From: Impatiens glandulifera
Lineage: Eukaryota > Streptophyta > Magnoliopsida > Ericales > Balsaminaceae
Assembly (NCBI RefSeq): GCF_907164915.1
Contig: NC_061869.1
Span: forward strand, 23,599,125-23,663,124
DNA: 64,000 nt
Direction of reading: 5' to 3'
The notes below the pieces were generated by a model. The model was not told where the DNA came from, did no database searches, and worked only from the letters and a program-made list of their open reading frames with translations. Shown piece after piece: positions 31,227 through 42,820 of the stretch. Within the stretch, counting starts at the first letter, position 1; every line of letters starts with the position of its first letter. Position numbers and translations under genes: made by a program.

Positions 31227-33480
31227 GAAGTTATGCATGCCGGTTGTAGCCAAGAACGCACGCGCCCAAATGCACACAAGATCAGCTAACAGGGACGCTA
31301 ACCCCGTTAGCACAAACACTAAAAGGAACGCCAGGCGATGGACGGAACGTAAGTAAACATTCATTTAAAACAAAACGACGTCATTTTGTTCGTCCCCTTC
31401 GCAAATATCGGAGGCCCACGATCGACGCTGGAGACCTTCTAGAAACCTTATCTCCTCCTTCTTCCATCCTTATTCCTCCAGATTTCAACCGCGAGCACGT
31501 CTCTTCATTGCCATCATTACCCCTAAGGTAAGAATTCAAAACCTATACTCTAGCTAGGCCGCTGAAGACAAAACAAAACAAAGAAGAAGCAATTTCAGAA
31601 GAGAAATTGAAATTGAATTCGTCTATAAAACCGACTTAGCTCGGGTATAAATAGTCCTTAGGAGTTCTTCTTCCAATTCATCCAAGAAAAATCCACAATC
31701 ATAGTCTGTACAAAGATCTCCAACGAAGCTTCGACGACTGATTTTTGAAGAAATCATTCCGGTGATCTCAGCTTCGATCCCGAGTTCTGAAAAGTTTACT
31801 TGAAGTCATTGGAGAATTTTTTTAATTAATATTAAGATTCCAGACTTGTTATAATTTGAATTGTGATTAAGAATGGAATTTTTTAATTTCAATTGGGTAG
31901 AACTTATTTCATGGTCAATTTCGTAATGTGTGTAGTCGAGATTGATCCTAAGATGATTTCTAAACTTTGTTTCGAAAGAGATTTTATCAAATCGAACTTA
32001 ATCGAAAAAACCAAAATCAATTTGAAAATCTAGAAATTTTGAATTTCATGTTCTTGAGCTTTACGCTTAATTTTTTTCTAAATAGTTGTTTAATATGTTT
32101 GTATACATGTTATGATGATTTTCAGATCATATTACATCCATCCCGATCTTGTTTGATTCAACTGAAATTTTTTAAAAATTGATCTTTGTAGAGCTCGATT
32201 GATCGGGTATAGGGTTAAGGATCATGATCCCTATATTTATATGAGTTGTTTACAGCATACAGATCATGTCTGTATCAAAAGTTATAAACTTGCAATTCGT
32301 CATACCAAATGAAGAACACTCGGACCTCGACAACCGAGTCTTGTAAGACCGAGACCGAGAAGTAGGTCCGAGAACTCTCGGTATTGATCGAGGCTAAGGA
32401 CCGAGAAAATTGACTTAGGACCGAGACCAATGACTGGTGTTCTTGAGTAAGGACCGATGAATGCGACCGAGGATTCTAACCTAGAACCAAGAGGTCTGAC
32501 CTGGGACCGAGACTCCCAGGTCATACAAATAAGGAAGCTAAATATGGGACCGAGACTCCCAGACTTAAGATCGAACAACCTAGTTCAAGACCGAGCCTTC
32601 CGAACCCTAGGGTTGAACCCTCAAGTCTTTTGACCGGGTGTCAAGAGCCTCGATCTAGACCACTGTTGGTCTAGACCTGGCCCAGTCAGGAAAAAAGGAC
32701 CCAAGCCCTAGGATTTCGGTCGTAAGGCCTGTTTGGTTCCACTTTTTAAAAATTAAAAATATTTTTGTAATTTTGGAACCACAATTCATTTTCAAATAAT
32801 CCCGAGAGGCTAGAAAATGATATTTAAATATTTTCGAGATATTTTCCAAATAAATATTTTTACTAAGGCCCCGTTTGGAATTTATTTTTAAATTATAATA
32901 TTTTTCTAATATTTTCAGGGTTTTTATTCAATCTTATATCACCGCAATTGTATGTACGTGCGTCTAAATAATTTTATAAAATAATTTACGTAATTTAAAC
33001 TTATCCTTGTTTAGGACTCCCGGACTACTAGTTAAAGGAAATAAATATTATAAATAAATATTTTAATAGCTAGACTTAAAAAAAAATGTTTTCGACGGGT
33101 GCGGGGGACAGAGCGCGAAACCCTTTTCCTGAGTGTAACCAAAAAACGAACTCCTTATAAAAACTTTATAAAGTACGATAATACACATATAATTTACTGT
33201 TTTTTTTTTTAAGTCATTTGGAGACTTATTTTCAAATAAATAATCTTTTCTTAAATTAATTATGTTTGTAATTTAAACTGAATTTTAAATCAAGTTATTA
33301 TTTGATTACTAAAAAACAAACTCCTTATGAAAACTTTATAAATTACGATAATACACATATCATTTACTATTTTTTTAAAATCATTTGGAGACTTATTTTC
33401 AAATAAATAATATTTTCTTAAATTAATTATGTTTGTAAATTAAACTGAATTTCAAATCAAGTTATTATTTGATTACCAAA
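31227..33480. repeat. Duplicated block X1, right part
   Basis: Matches 60805-62650. It begins with a GC-richer segment (31230-31540) containing AAAACGACGTCATTTTG, then a TATA-like GTATAAATAG near 31645 and a leader-like sequence. Near 33090 GGGGGACAGAGCGCG and CTTTTCCTGAGTGTAACC resemble motifs found around some Ty3/gypsy LTRs. That identity is a guess. X1 carries about 290 bp of degenerate GGACCGAGA repeats (32383-32671) missing from the other copy, and a ~165-bp tandem duplication at 33147-33480. No coding frame is supported. Confidence 0.7.
33147..33480. repeat. Tandem duplication of ~165 bp
   Basis: The segment from AACTCCTTATAAAAACTTTA to TTATTTGATTAC occurs twice in a row (33147-33311 and 33312-33480) with few differences. 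In the second X block this region is cut by the LTR insertion at 62651 within the first unit. Confidence 0.85.
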
Positions 33481-35400
33481 AATTTTCAAATAATAAAAAT
33501 TTGAATAAAATTAATTATTTTTTCATAAATAATTTCAAACGCAATCAATATTGTCAAAGTCCTTAAAAAATAATATTTTATTTTATAAAAATGTCTAGAA
33601 CCCAAACTAAGGTTGAAACACATCGAACCTCGAGTCACCTCAGGCTCCTCGTACCACCACATGTACTCCAAACACGTGCTAAGTGCGAGAAAACTATTCT
33701 CGAGATTACAATTATAATAATTTAATAAATTGAAAATTAAACAACAAATATATATTTTTATTCAATAATATTATTTTTTTTAATCTTCAAATAACCAACC
33801 TAAAATAAGTCCTAATCAATTAAAAATATGATTCAAACAATTATTCTATACATTTTAATTTTAAATATAAAAAATAATAAAAGATATTTATTCCAATTCC
33901 CAAAGTGCTTCTCTATTCCTCAAAGTACTGTCTCAAGCTCTGTAATAGACTTTTTATTAAATATCTGAAAATTTATTTTGAAGATTGAATAATTGTGTTT
34001 AACACTTTAATTTTTAATTTGTATGTGAAATACACCCAATATATTTATAACTTATTTGTTAGTCTAAATCCTTATAAATTTATTCAGATTATATAAATTA
34101 TTTTTGAGATTTTCAAATTCTGAAATTTTCTTTGAAATAAAAGAATTGTATTGAGATTATAAAAATAATAAATTAAATGATCCAAGTATTAAAATAAAGC
34201 TATAAAGATTATATAAAAATTATTAAATATATTTATTTAATTGCATAAAAATTCTGACAATAATAAATGGGAAGATTTTGACCATAATAAATAAAATATC
34301 TAAATATTAACTAATAAAGTTACAATTAATATTTAAAAATTAATAAAATTATCAAATATACTGGGTCTATTTTTTTTAATTATTTCATCTCAAAAAAGAT
34401 TTTAGATTTTACAAATCTTATAAAATGATTTCAATAATTTGAATAGTTATAAAAAACTGAATTAACAAATAATTTTTCAAGTATATTGGGTCTATTTAAA
34501 ATATCTTTTATTATCATATAAATTTGAATAAAAATAAAAATAGTTAAAAACAATTATTGTATTTTTATATGAATTAAATAAAAAATTAAAGAAATTAATA
34601 CTTTTTTTATAGGATCCAAATCAAATGTAAAAAAAATTGTGACACTAGTTGATTTATAGACATTTGTTTGATTTTTCTCGTAGAATGTATTATATGTCTC
34701 AATATATGCCTCACAATGTATTAACTAATAAAGAGAAATTGAAAACCCTTAACTTACTGTAGTGAACTTAGGAGTGATCACACTGGAAATGATTGCAAAG
34801 CAGGGATGGCTAACAAACATGTATGGAAAAAGACTTTAATTTTTGATTGATCTCTATTTCACATTCAACCCAAGGCAAAAGAAATAGAGGCCATTCATAT
34901 CCTACTATAATTTGTTTTGCAAAATAAATTAAAGTACAAGAGTTAAAAATAATTAGTTATGAATTCTACAACTTCTACGTTAACTTTTCCACATATATAT
35001 CAACTTCATTTTTTAATCAAACATGAATTTTGATCAAACCAAAAAAGTACCACCCATGAATAATAACTTTGTTACAAAAATAATCCTTTTTTCACAAAAA
35101 GTGCGTTTGATTTTTAACATTTGTGATTTCAACGCCATGATATATCCGTTGTTATTTTATACTCCATTTAAAACATTTATCTAAATTCAATAACTTCAAA
35201 TATATTATCGACATTTTCTACAAAATCATTTCTGAATTTATCAATATAGTTATCTTAAGAGAATTTTTATTCCATCTTAATAAGTCCAAATCAAAACAAG
35301 AACTTTTTATTCCAAAAATCAATATAAAAAACTTTCAACCTTCCAATTCATTTTCATGATATATAAGATACAAATAATTTGTATATAAATAATTTGAAAA
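33481..35400. other. AT-rich stretch without recognised genes
   Basis: Long runs of A/T and many stops in all frames. I see no LTR ends, knuckles or methyltransferase motifs here. Part of 34640-35400 could be intron or downstream sequence of the methyltransferase relic, but I found no convincing further exon (motif IV PCQ was not seen). Confidence 0.5.
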
Positions 35401-35426
35401 GGGTTGAAAAGGGAGTAATGTGATTC

Positions 35427-36499
35427 TCCATCCGATAGACCACCACAACCAGCAAAAAGATCGAGTGTTGACAGGGAAGTGACGTGATTCTCTTTCCTTT
35501 GATCTTCAGTATCATCAAAATTATCTTCTCTTTCTTTACTATAGTATTTGAGAAATTTTGTTTGATATGAATTGACAACTGTAGCAAAACAAATATGAAC
35601 TTAGATCTTAAATAACAAGTGGACATTCCTAGTAGTATATATTATAAAAATAGTTTAGTTACCTGATTGACTTTTCCACTTTTATGTTCATATAAACAAT
35701 CACCCTCAATTGCTGTTATAGGTAGATTTCTTCACTGTAATAGACCTACATTATTATCAAAGAAGAGCTAAAAACACATACAAGATAATATCAAGTAAAA
35801 TATCAAATAACCACAAAACATTAAAATTACCTCTTGAATATTAGATCTATATGTTTTCTCAGCATAAATATCCACTGGACTAAAGGTCCTTCAAAGTTTA
35901 ACCATAAGGGATTTATGAAACTCTTGTAGTCAAAAGCTCTCGTTCCCACATTTCTTCCTCCCTTGAATTTCTCACTCTTCTTTGTTAACCCCATAATAAG
36001 AAGGACCCAAATTGACAAAATCTTTGAGGTAATACTCATCTCCTGAAAACGTGAAACCAATTGATGAATCATCTATGTTAAACATCTCACTCTCCCTTAA
36101 AATTCTATTTTTTTCACTAGAATGGCACATCCCATACCTAATCTATTTAATCATATATATATTTGACTCGACAATCTGAAAGTTTTAGAAACAGAGAACT
36201 AATCCAACCAAATTGAACAAATAACAGATCAAACATAAATAGTATTAAATTAATTGCCAATCTAACCATATGATTTAAAATTGCACTCTTCAAATAAACA
36301 TTTAGATTTCAACTCAATAAACAAAGCAATATTGAGAAAGAAGAAAATTTACTATGTTTTAGTAGTAATTGGTTGAGAAATTAAAAACACTCACAGCTAG
36401 AAGTTGATTCACTCTTTTTCGAACAAGAATCCTTGTGAAATTCAAAGACTCTGTTGAGTCAATGTCAACATCCATCCAAGACATAGGCGGCTGTAAAAT
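35427..36499 (-). pseudogene. MET1/DNMT1-like cytosine-5 DNA methyltransferase fragment
   Basis: Four exon-like blocks on the minus strand. (1) 36499-36395, 35 open codons from QPPMSWMDVDID to RVNQLLA, flanked by TTTTAG and GTGAGT; not matched to a domain. (2) 36042-35831, after TTTTCAG, gives DEYYLKDFVNLGPSYYG, then in another frame KFKGGRNVG, then in a third VDIYAEKTYRSNIQE before GTAATT; these fit the second BAH domain of plant MET1. (3) 35712-35663 gives AIEGDCLYEHKSG before GTAACT. (4) 35578-35427, after GCTACAG, ends LDLFAGCGGLSDG, motif I (AdoMet binding) of the DNMT1/MET1 class. Two frameshifts in block 2 and loss of everything after motif I mark a dead fragment. Confidence 0.8.
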
Positions 36500-36599
36500 C
36501 TAAAACAAAAGAAGGAAGAAATTAGAGAATAAAATTTACATAGATAAACAGATATATAGACCAATTATAACCATGTGATTAATTGAGCTTATAGTCAAT

Positions 36600-36660
36600 C
36601 TTTTTGTATTATTCGTACTCTCTCTGCGGCGTACTCTCTCTGCGGCGGAGATAAATTTTC
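36600..36660. repeat. Short tandem repeat upstream of the methyltransferase relic
   Basis: A ~16-bp unit GTACTCTCTCTGCGGC occurs twice at 36616-36650. It lies upstream of the first recognised exon block on the minus strand, and the pyrimidine-rich words could be part of a former 5' leader, but this is not established. Confidence 0.4.
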
Positions 36661-36694
36661 GCTTGAAATTAGGGCATAAAAGAAATGAAGAACC

Positions 36695-38335
36695 TTCTAC
36701 ATTATATATACTTTAGGAACACATATGTAGTCCAGTAACTTATGGACTATTTGAGACGTCTATAACTAACCACGTCACCAAAACACATAAATAGAAACCA
36801 ATAATTAATATACCTATATATTATATATAGATAACACTAAATTAGTCTGACTTATTTTATCATAGAGCTCTAAATAATCAATTTTAAAATTAAAAAAAAA
36901 ATTATATTTTAATAACATGTTTGCCTTCAATGAGCTGAAATGTATACAAAATGTTTATAAGTTAAAATAACTTATTAAACAATAAAAATGAGATTTTTTT
37001 TATTTCTTTAATAAGAATAACTTAAATCCACATGAAAAAATTCAAAACATTCTAACAACAAAAACATAATTTTAAATGTTACACTTAATTTAAATTAATA
37101 AATTAATTCTCCACTTTTCAAATTTTATAATTATTTGAAAAGTTATAAATGTATCAGCATATTTAATCTATTGAAGTAACTCAAGCGACAACAATTGATA
37201 TATAACCCCGAACAAAAGTTAAAGATTCAACTCACATCAAATGTCTTTAGTTAAAATAGGTTTATTCTATGTTTTTAGATAAAAAAAATTTAAAAATAGG
37301 AGTTTTATATTTTATTATTGACGATCCATATTCTCTTGATGTGTTTTTCATAAATCATTATAGAAAAAAATTATGTATATAATTTTAATTTGAAAATATC
37401 AATTGCTGAAACTTATCATCATAAGATTATTTATTATTTTGTTTTATTTGAGGGTCTAAGTTAGTTACTATTAACAAATGATGATCTAACTTTTATTTTG
37501 CCATACTAGTCAAGAAACATTCAATATTGACAATTTTTACCACAGTATCGCGTTGCTGTTGCTTTAGTCGGATGAAATATTGAAGGTATTAATTAACCAA
37601 TAAAATAATGTTTAAATAAATATGTATAGCAATTGATTTATTATCCGTGGCCAAATTCTTATACATCTAATATTTATATTTTAAATCTAATAAATTTACT
37701 TCTTACATTTAAGTTTCTATTTGATTTAGTTACTGAAACAAACAAATTTCTAAATTTGTTCTGTATTCTTCTACAATCAATTTTGCATGTTTTTATTTCT
37801 CCTAAAATTTCATTTGTCTTCTATAAGAAATACAATGTGTGGTTTTTACTTAACGAATTTGAAGTATACATACATTTTTAAGCATTTATCTAGAGTTCCA
37901 GGGAGAAGGTGAAATCGAGATAATCATGATAAAGGTGGATATGAGAATGAATAACATTGAGAATGGTAATGAATAATACTGAAAATCATTCTTATGAAAT
38001 TTTACAGTTTTCAAGTTGTCATTTTATCCCCTTTATTTTTTTCTGTTGGAGTAATCACTTAAATTTGTCATTAGATTGTCATATATAGTAGTAATTATCT
38101 CTATCAAATCTTTGATATATAGTCTACAGTGAAGCAACATGAATTTGTTGGATGCGTCTATTCAGGTTATTTTCCTATATTATCCTGATTTATATAGATA
38201 TTTACATAATATGAATGATGTAGCTCAAATGCATTATTGAGATATTTTATATGCAACTCAGAAGAAACATTTTCCTCAGGCTTATCGCTTATTCACCTGT
38301 GAGTCCCTTCCTAATTAGTATTAATTAGAATGAAT
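36695..38335. repeat. Repeat Y1
   Basis: Matches 50926-52440 over about 1.5 kb, from ATATATACTTTAGGAAC to CTTATCGCTTATTCAC. Upstream it is joined to the methyltransferase relic, while Y2 is joined to FB2, so the shared left edge near 36695 is a rearrangement or insertion boundary. No terminal inverted repeats or LTR ends were recognised. The last 150 bp may be an exon relic (YPDLYRYLHN, DILYATQKKHFPQAYRLFT). Confidence 0.8.
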
Positions 38336-38536
38336 GATTATGATAAAGTTTTGCATTTGGTGAATAAACAAAATATGTTCTTCCTCTTCCATCGTTAGCC
38401 AAAATTTAGTAGAGTATTTGATCCTTATAACAAAGATTTATTGGGAACCTGCTCATGTACTTGTCAAACACACCTTCTTCGTTTGTTCTATTTCTAGACC
38501 ATCCTTTGCAACTCTAGGATCTTCAATAGAACAATT

Positions 38537-38650
38537 ATGAACTCTTGGTTTGGTCATGCTTATTTTGATCCCAAACTGAGTAACCTCTCACTTACCACCT
38601 CAAACTTCGACGAGTTAGTGGAGAGTGGAGTGGCCTTTGATCATATTTAA
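38537..38650 (+). CDS. Short ORF of unknown origin
   Basis: 37 codons from ATG at 38537 (MNSWFGHAYFDPKLSN) to TAA, ending ESGVAFDHI. The composition is protein-like in an otherwise stop-rich region and GC-richer than its flanks, so it may be an exon relic of a captured gene. No family recognised and no splice sites assigned. Confidence 0.25.
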   Translation: MNSWFGHAYFDPKLSNLSLTTSNFDELVESGVAFDHI

Positions 38651-38711
38651 AACTAGACAGATCCTGTTCTAGATAGCAAATACATGAAACTTTTGAATCG
38701 AAAACCTAGAA

Positions 38712-39134
38712 TGTGCCTGGAGGATGGTGTTTAGGAGAATCATGAAATGATACTACGTTCCACGTATAGGAGAATTAAGATATGTTGAGACATGGTTGGG
38801 GCACAACAAAGCTTAAGAGGCATATACTTGGAGTATTGTCCATGGAATCTATCTATTTGTTTGTGTTTTGACAAAAATGAATTCTATTTACTTGGATACT
38901 TCGATCTATTCGAAGTAGTGTGAGAGGTGCAGTTATTTATGTGAGATAGAGAATATAAGAAACAAAGAACTTGTTAGGAATATATTTCAATGTGTTATTA
39001 TAATTATAAGAATATTAAGTTATAAAGGAACTAAAGAGTTCGAATATATAAAGATTTAAATAGACGTAATAGCTGAAATATGAAAACCATGACATTCAAG
39101 TGTATTGCTTTTTAATTGTAGAGTCTTTAATACC
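38712..39134 (-). mobile_element. 3' LTR of copia family A copy 2 (LINE-free)
   Basis: About 423 bp, from TGTGCCTGGAGG to just before the polypurine run CTTCCCTC. It carries a single GAACTAAAGA near 39027 where copy 1 has the LINE and its duplicated GAAACAAAAGA, so it is an uninterrupted reference. Confidence 0.75.
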
Positions 39135-39191
39135 TTCCCTCAAACGAAACGGGGAGGCACATATTGTGAGTTTGTTACATAATAGAGCAAA

Positions 39192-39422
39192 TTAGTTTGA
39201 CACAAATCCTTTGGTGAGGATGTCGACAATTTGATCATCAGTAGGTTTGTATCGAATGAAAAGAGATTTCTGAGTAACACGTTCGCGAACGAAGTGAAAA
39301 TTAATCTCTATATGTTTCGTACGAGCATGAAAAATTGGATTGACGGACAGAAATGAAGCACCAATGTTGTCACACCATAGAGTGGGAGGTTGAAGTGAGG
39401 AGATACAAAGTTTACATAGCAA
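39192..39422 (-). pseudogene. Copia family A RNase H C terminus, copy 2
   Basis: The 76-codon frame has [20 protein letters not shown] followed by [15 protein letters not shown] and VDILTKG, the standard end of copia RNase H with its catalytic CDN Asp. Codons upstream, with the first catalytic residues, are frameshifted (39423-39540). The stop precedes the polypurine tract and LTR. Confidence 0.85.
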
Positions 39423-39752
39423 AGATTAGATCTAGATGGATTCGATAGTGGCATGAGCTAGAGCTCGATATTCAGCCTCAGTACTAGACCGAGCAACGAC
39501 TTGTTGTTTTTTGAAATCCATGAGATAAGATTGTCATCAAGAAATATGCAGTAGCCAATTATAGAGCGACGATCGTCCAAACAACCAGCCCAGTCGAATC
39601 AGAAAAGGCAGATAGATCGAGAGAAGATGATGGATGAATGAGAAGTCCATGATGAGGAGTATGACAAAGGTAGCGGAGTATTCTTTTTAATGCAGACCAA
39701 TTAGTGGTGGTAGGAGACTGTATGAATTAACAGGTACCGTTGACAACAAATG

Positions 39753-40220
39753 CTAGTTGAGTCGATAATGCGTCAAATATTGGAGAGGGCTCAAGAAGAG
39801 TGTCGTTATCATGACGAGATAAAGATGACCAGAATAGATTGGAGTATGAAGAGATTTTGAGTCACTCATATTGGCTCGGATAAAAATTACATTGATATAT
39901 TTTGATTGAGAGAGAAAAATATCGAAGGTAGATCGATGAGCTTCAATACCGAGAAAATAGTGTAGTGGAACTAAATCTTTAAGGGGAAATGTGGTTAAGT
40001 TGAGAAATGATTGAGGAGATGTGAGAGAAAGAATTGCTAGTGAATATAATATTATCCATGTAGACAAGAAATAACGATGTAATAGAGAGTGGTACATGAA
40101 TAAAGAACAATTATTTTTGGATTCTTGAAAACCAATAGAAAGAAGAGCAGATTTCAAGGTAGTATACCATTCACGGGGAGCTTGTTTGATTCCATAGAGT
40201 GCTTTGTGAAGATTTTGCAC
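39753..40220 (-). pseudogene. Copia family A reverse transcriptase, copy 2
   Basis: Starts LHKALYGIKQAPREWY and continues DCSLF-like NNCSLFMYHS, then LVPLHYFLGIEAHRS and SQSKYI. At the expected catalytic YVDD the frame is shifted and reads unrelated residues (TWIILYS), so the active site is broken by indels. It lies between integrase and RNase H as usual for copia. Confidence 0.85.
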
Positions 40221-41265
40221 ACATGATTAGGATAATCAGGATAAGTGAACCCAAGCGGTTGAGACATAAAAACTTCCTCGTGTAGAGTTCCATGTAGAAA
40301 AGAATTGCTAATATTGAGTTGATGAATAGGCCATTGACGAGTGACAACAAGTTAGAGGACGGTTTGGATGGTATTATATTTCACAATTAGGCTGAATGTT
40401 TCAAGATAGTCAATGTCTTCTTGGTTATGAAATCCCTTTGCAACTAAACGAGCCTTGTGACGTTCAATGGAACCATCAACTCTTTGTTTGATTTTGAAAA
40501 CTCATTTGCAACCCACTATATTCTACGAGGATCGAAGAACAAGTGATCGTGTATTGTTTTGAATTAGAGAATTAAACTCATTTGACATTGTGGAATGTCA
40601 TTGAGTATCTTTATTGGTAGTGAAGAAACATGTAGCTGGAGAGGTGGATATGGTGGTAATGTTGGCATTGTGAAGGGCACAAGTTTTGGAACGTGTGATC
40701 ATACGATGAGAAGAACATTCAGGAGAATGAATAACGGTAGAAAGTCCACGTATGGGAGTAGGAGGATTGATTGAAGATGAGTTGGCTACTGATGATGGTT
40801 GATAGGAGTTTGATCTCGGCGAGTTGGTTGGTGAAGATGTATTGTTGGAGTTTGATGATGACGATGAGTGTTCAGATGTTGGAGAAAATGATAGATCATG
40901 GATTTTTAATGTTAAAATTAGAGAGATTGGAGGTGATGAACGTGGCAGAAAAGGAAATTGCAGTGTTAAAGAGACTGATAGTGTAAAAAGATTGGTAGAT
41001 TCTGATAATGTATTTTTAAATGGAAATGTTTGTTCATCAAAAGTGACGTGACGAGAGATATATATTATTCCGGAAGGAAGGTGTAGACAATGATAGCCTT
41101 TGTGATTTGGATTATAGTCAAGAAAAATACATTTTAGAGTTCAAAGATCAATTTTGTGAGAGTTTTATGATCGAGTGAGCGGAAAGTAAGAGCATCCAAT
41201 TTTTTTAAGAAATAGATAGTTAGGAGGATGGTTAATGAGATATGTACTTGTCAAAATACATCATC

Positions 41266-41514
41266 TCAATAAGATAGGGGCATAGAAGCATGTGCAAGAA
41301 AAGTGAGACTCATTTCTGTAAAGTGATGAATCTTGCGTTCAGCGACACCATTTTGTTCACTTGTATGAGGGCATGATAGACGGTGTTGGATGCCATGAGT
41401 TTCAAGATAAGATTTCAGACTCCTATATTTGTCTTTCCAATAATATTGTAGAGCTTTGATAGATGTGTTGAATTGATTTTCAACAAGTGTCTTAAATTTT
41501 ATAAGAGTTGGCAA
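41266..41514 (-). pseudogene. Copia family A integrase core, copy 2
   Basis: ETHGIQHRLSCPHTSEQNGV then AERKIHH keeps the catalytic Glu. The second Asp is Tyr (QYYWKDKY), as in copies 1 and 3. The frame stops after SMPLSY. Confidence 0.8.
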
Positions 41515-41933
41515 GACATCAGATTTTCTATAGATAGGATATAGCCAAGTAAAGAGGTTGTAGTCATCGATAAAATGGACAAAATATCGAAAATCGTTAG
41601 TAGAGAAAAGAGAAGCAGGACCCCAAACGCCAATGTATTAATTATAATGGAGACTTACAACTAGATTGGAAAGAGGAAAAGAAATTTTGTGTGTTTTCCA
41701 TATTGACAAGATTCACAAAAACTTAATTTCTTGTTGCCAATAATAGGTAAATGAAAATATGACATAATGAAGGTTAATGTTGATGATGAAGGGTGTCCAA
41801 GACGATGATGCTTAGAGTTGAAGGATGAACGAGTTCCAATAAGAGCTTGATGAGTGGAGAGAGGGTTGACAATTGAGTTTAGGCGATGTAGCCCATTTTT
41901 AAGTGTCCCGCAAAGGAGTTCCCTCTTCGTGAC

Positions 41934-42438
41934 CTAATCCTTGACAATACAATAATTTGGATGAAATTCAAAAAAGATATTATTATCAGCAGAAAATTTG
42001 GAAACACTTAGAAACTTTTTAGTTATTAATGGAACATGTAATATATTACGTAGATGAAGGTTTTTTATTGGAACATGGAATGAATGATTACCCAATATTA
42101 GAAATAGGAAGCGGGTTATCGTCGCCCATTTTAATAGTTGTTGTACCATTATAAGGAGTTGAGATGCAAAGGTTGTCAAGATTCGTCGTGAGATGGTCTG
42201 TAACAACAGAGTCGGGATATCAAACCGAGTCATAAAAAGAAGAAGGTGTAGCGATCATAGTAGAGTGTGTCGTTAAATTTTGGTATTGATGACGTCGGTA
42301 AGTTTCAATCGAATGACCTATAAAGTTGCAAATCTTACAAAAGAGACCTGATCGATAAACATTAGTCGCATGACCAAAACGATCACACAATTGACATTGT
42401 ATTTTATTTCTATTGGTACCATGAGGCCCACGACCCAA
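41934..42438 (-). pseudogene. Copia family A zinc knuckle and protease, copy 2
   Basis: 42220-42438 has CQLCDRFGHATNVY, a C-x2-C-x4-H knuckle whose last Cys is Tyr, followed by a second degenerate CKICNFIGHSIETY. 41934-42233 covers the protease tail NILHVPLITKKFLSVSKFS; in the alternate frame the active site reads PDSVVTDHLT, D-S-V instead of D-S-G. Confidence 0.75.
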
Positions 42439-42499
42439 AATAGAAGGCCTAGTAGTAGAACACCCTAACCCGATAGTAGAAGCCCGATCGGTATGTGAA

Positions 42500-42820
42500 A
42501 ATTGAGATGGACTTGAAGGCCCATTTATTTAATATCCATTAGAATTATGGGAGCTCAATATATTGACAATTTCCTTTTCTACACTATCATCACTCGGAGA
42601 TGAGACCGAATGTCGCGAACGTTGGAAGTGGGATGGTTTCGAAATCTCTCTCGATTCAAAAGTAAGATTAGCGGTTGGAGAGTTAGAATGAAGCGATTCA
42701 AGGCAAATATCATGTGTAAGAATCATTCATTGGAGGTCTTCGATGGTGATGGGTCGGTGCGAGTGGTTACCGCTACAGTGATAGATTCGTATTCAGGATC
42801 GAGTCCTCCCAAAGCATAAA
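42500..42820 (-). pseudogene. Copia family A gag part, copy 2
   Basis: 42529-42726 aligns with the gag segment of copy 3 (THDICLESLHSNSPTANLTF, then ISKPSHFQRS). Homology ends near 42820 just after the GGLDPEYES-like motif, so the N-terminal Gag domain is missing. Confidence 0.7.

Larger units (their letters stand above)
38712..42820 (-). mobile_element. Copia family A, copy 2
   Basis: Same family as 3074-8259. 3' LTR 38712-39134, then RNase H, reverse transcriptase, integrase, protease, knuckle and part of gag. Homology with copies 1 and 3 stops near 42820 inside gag, where it meets an unrelated sequence, so the 5' end and 5' LTR are missing. It is the best preserved copy for the pol 3' half. 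Confidence 0.85.

Noticed and set aside
31230..33130. Confident Ty3/gypsy LTR in block X
   Set aside because: Some motifs are reminiscent, but no second LTR, primer-binding site or gypsy coding domain was found.
34700..34930. Further methyltransferase exons downstream of motif I
   Set aside because: Translations of the minus strand gave no motif IV (PCQ), VI (ENV) or later motifs, only short frames with stops.
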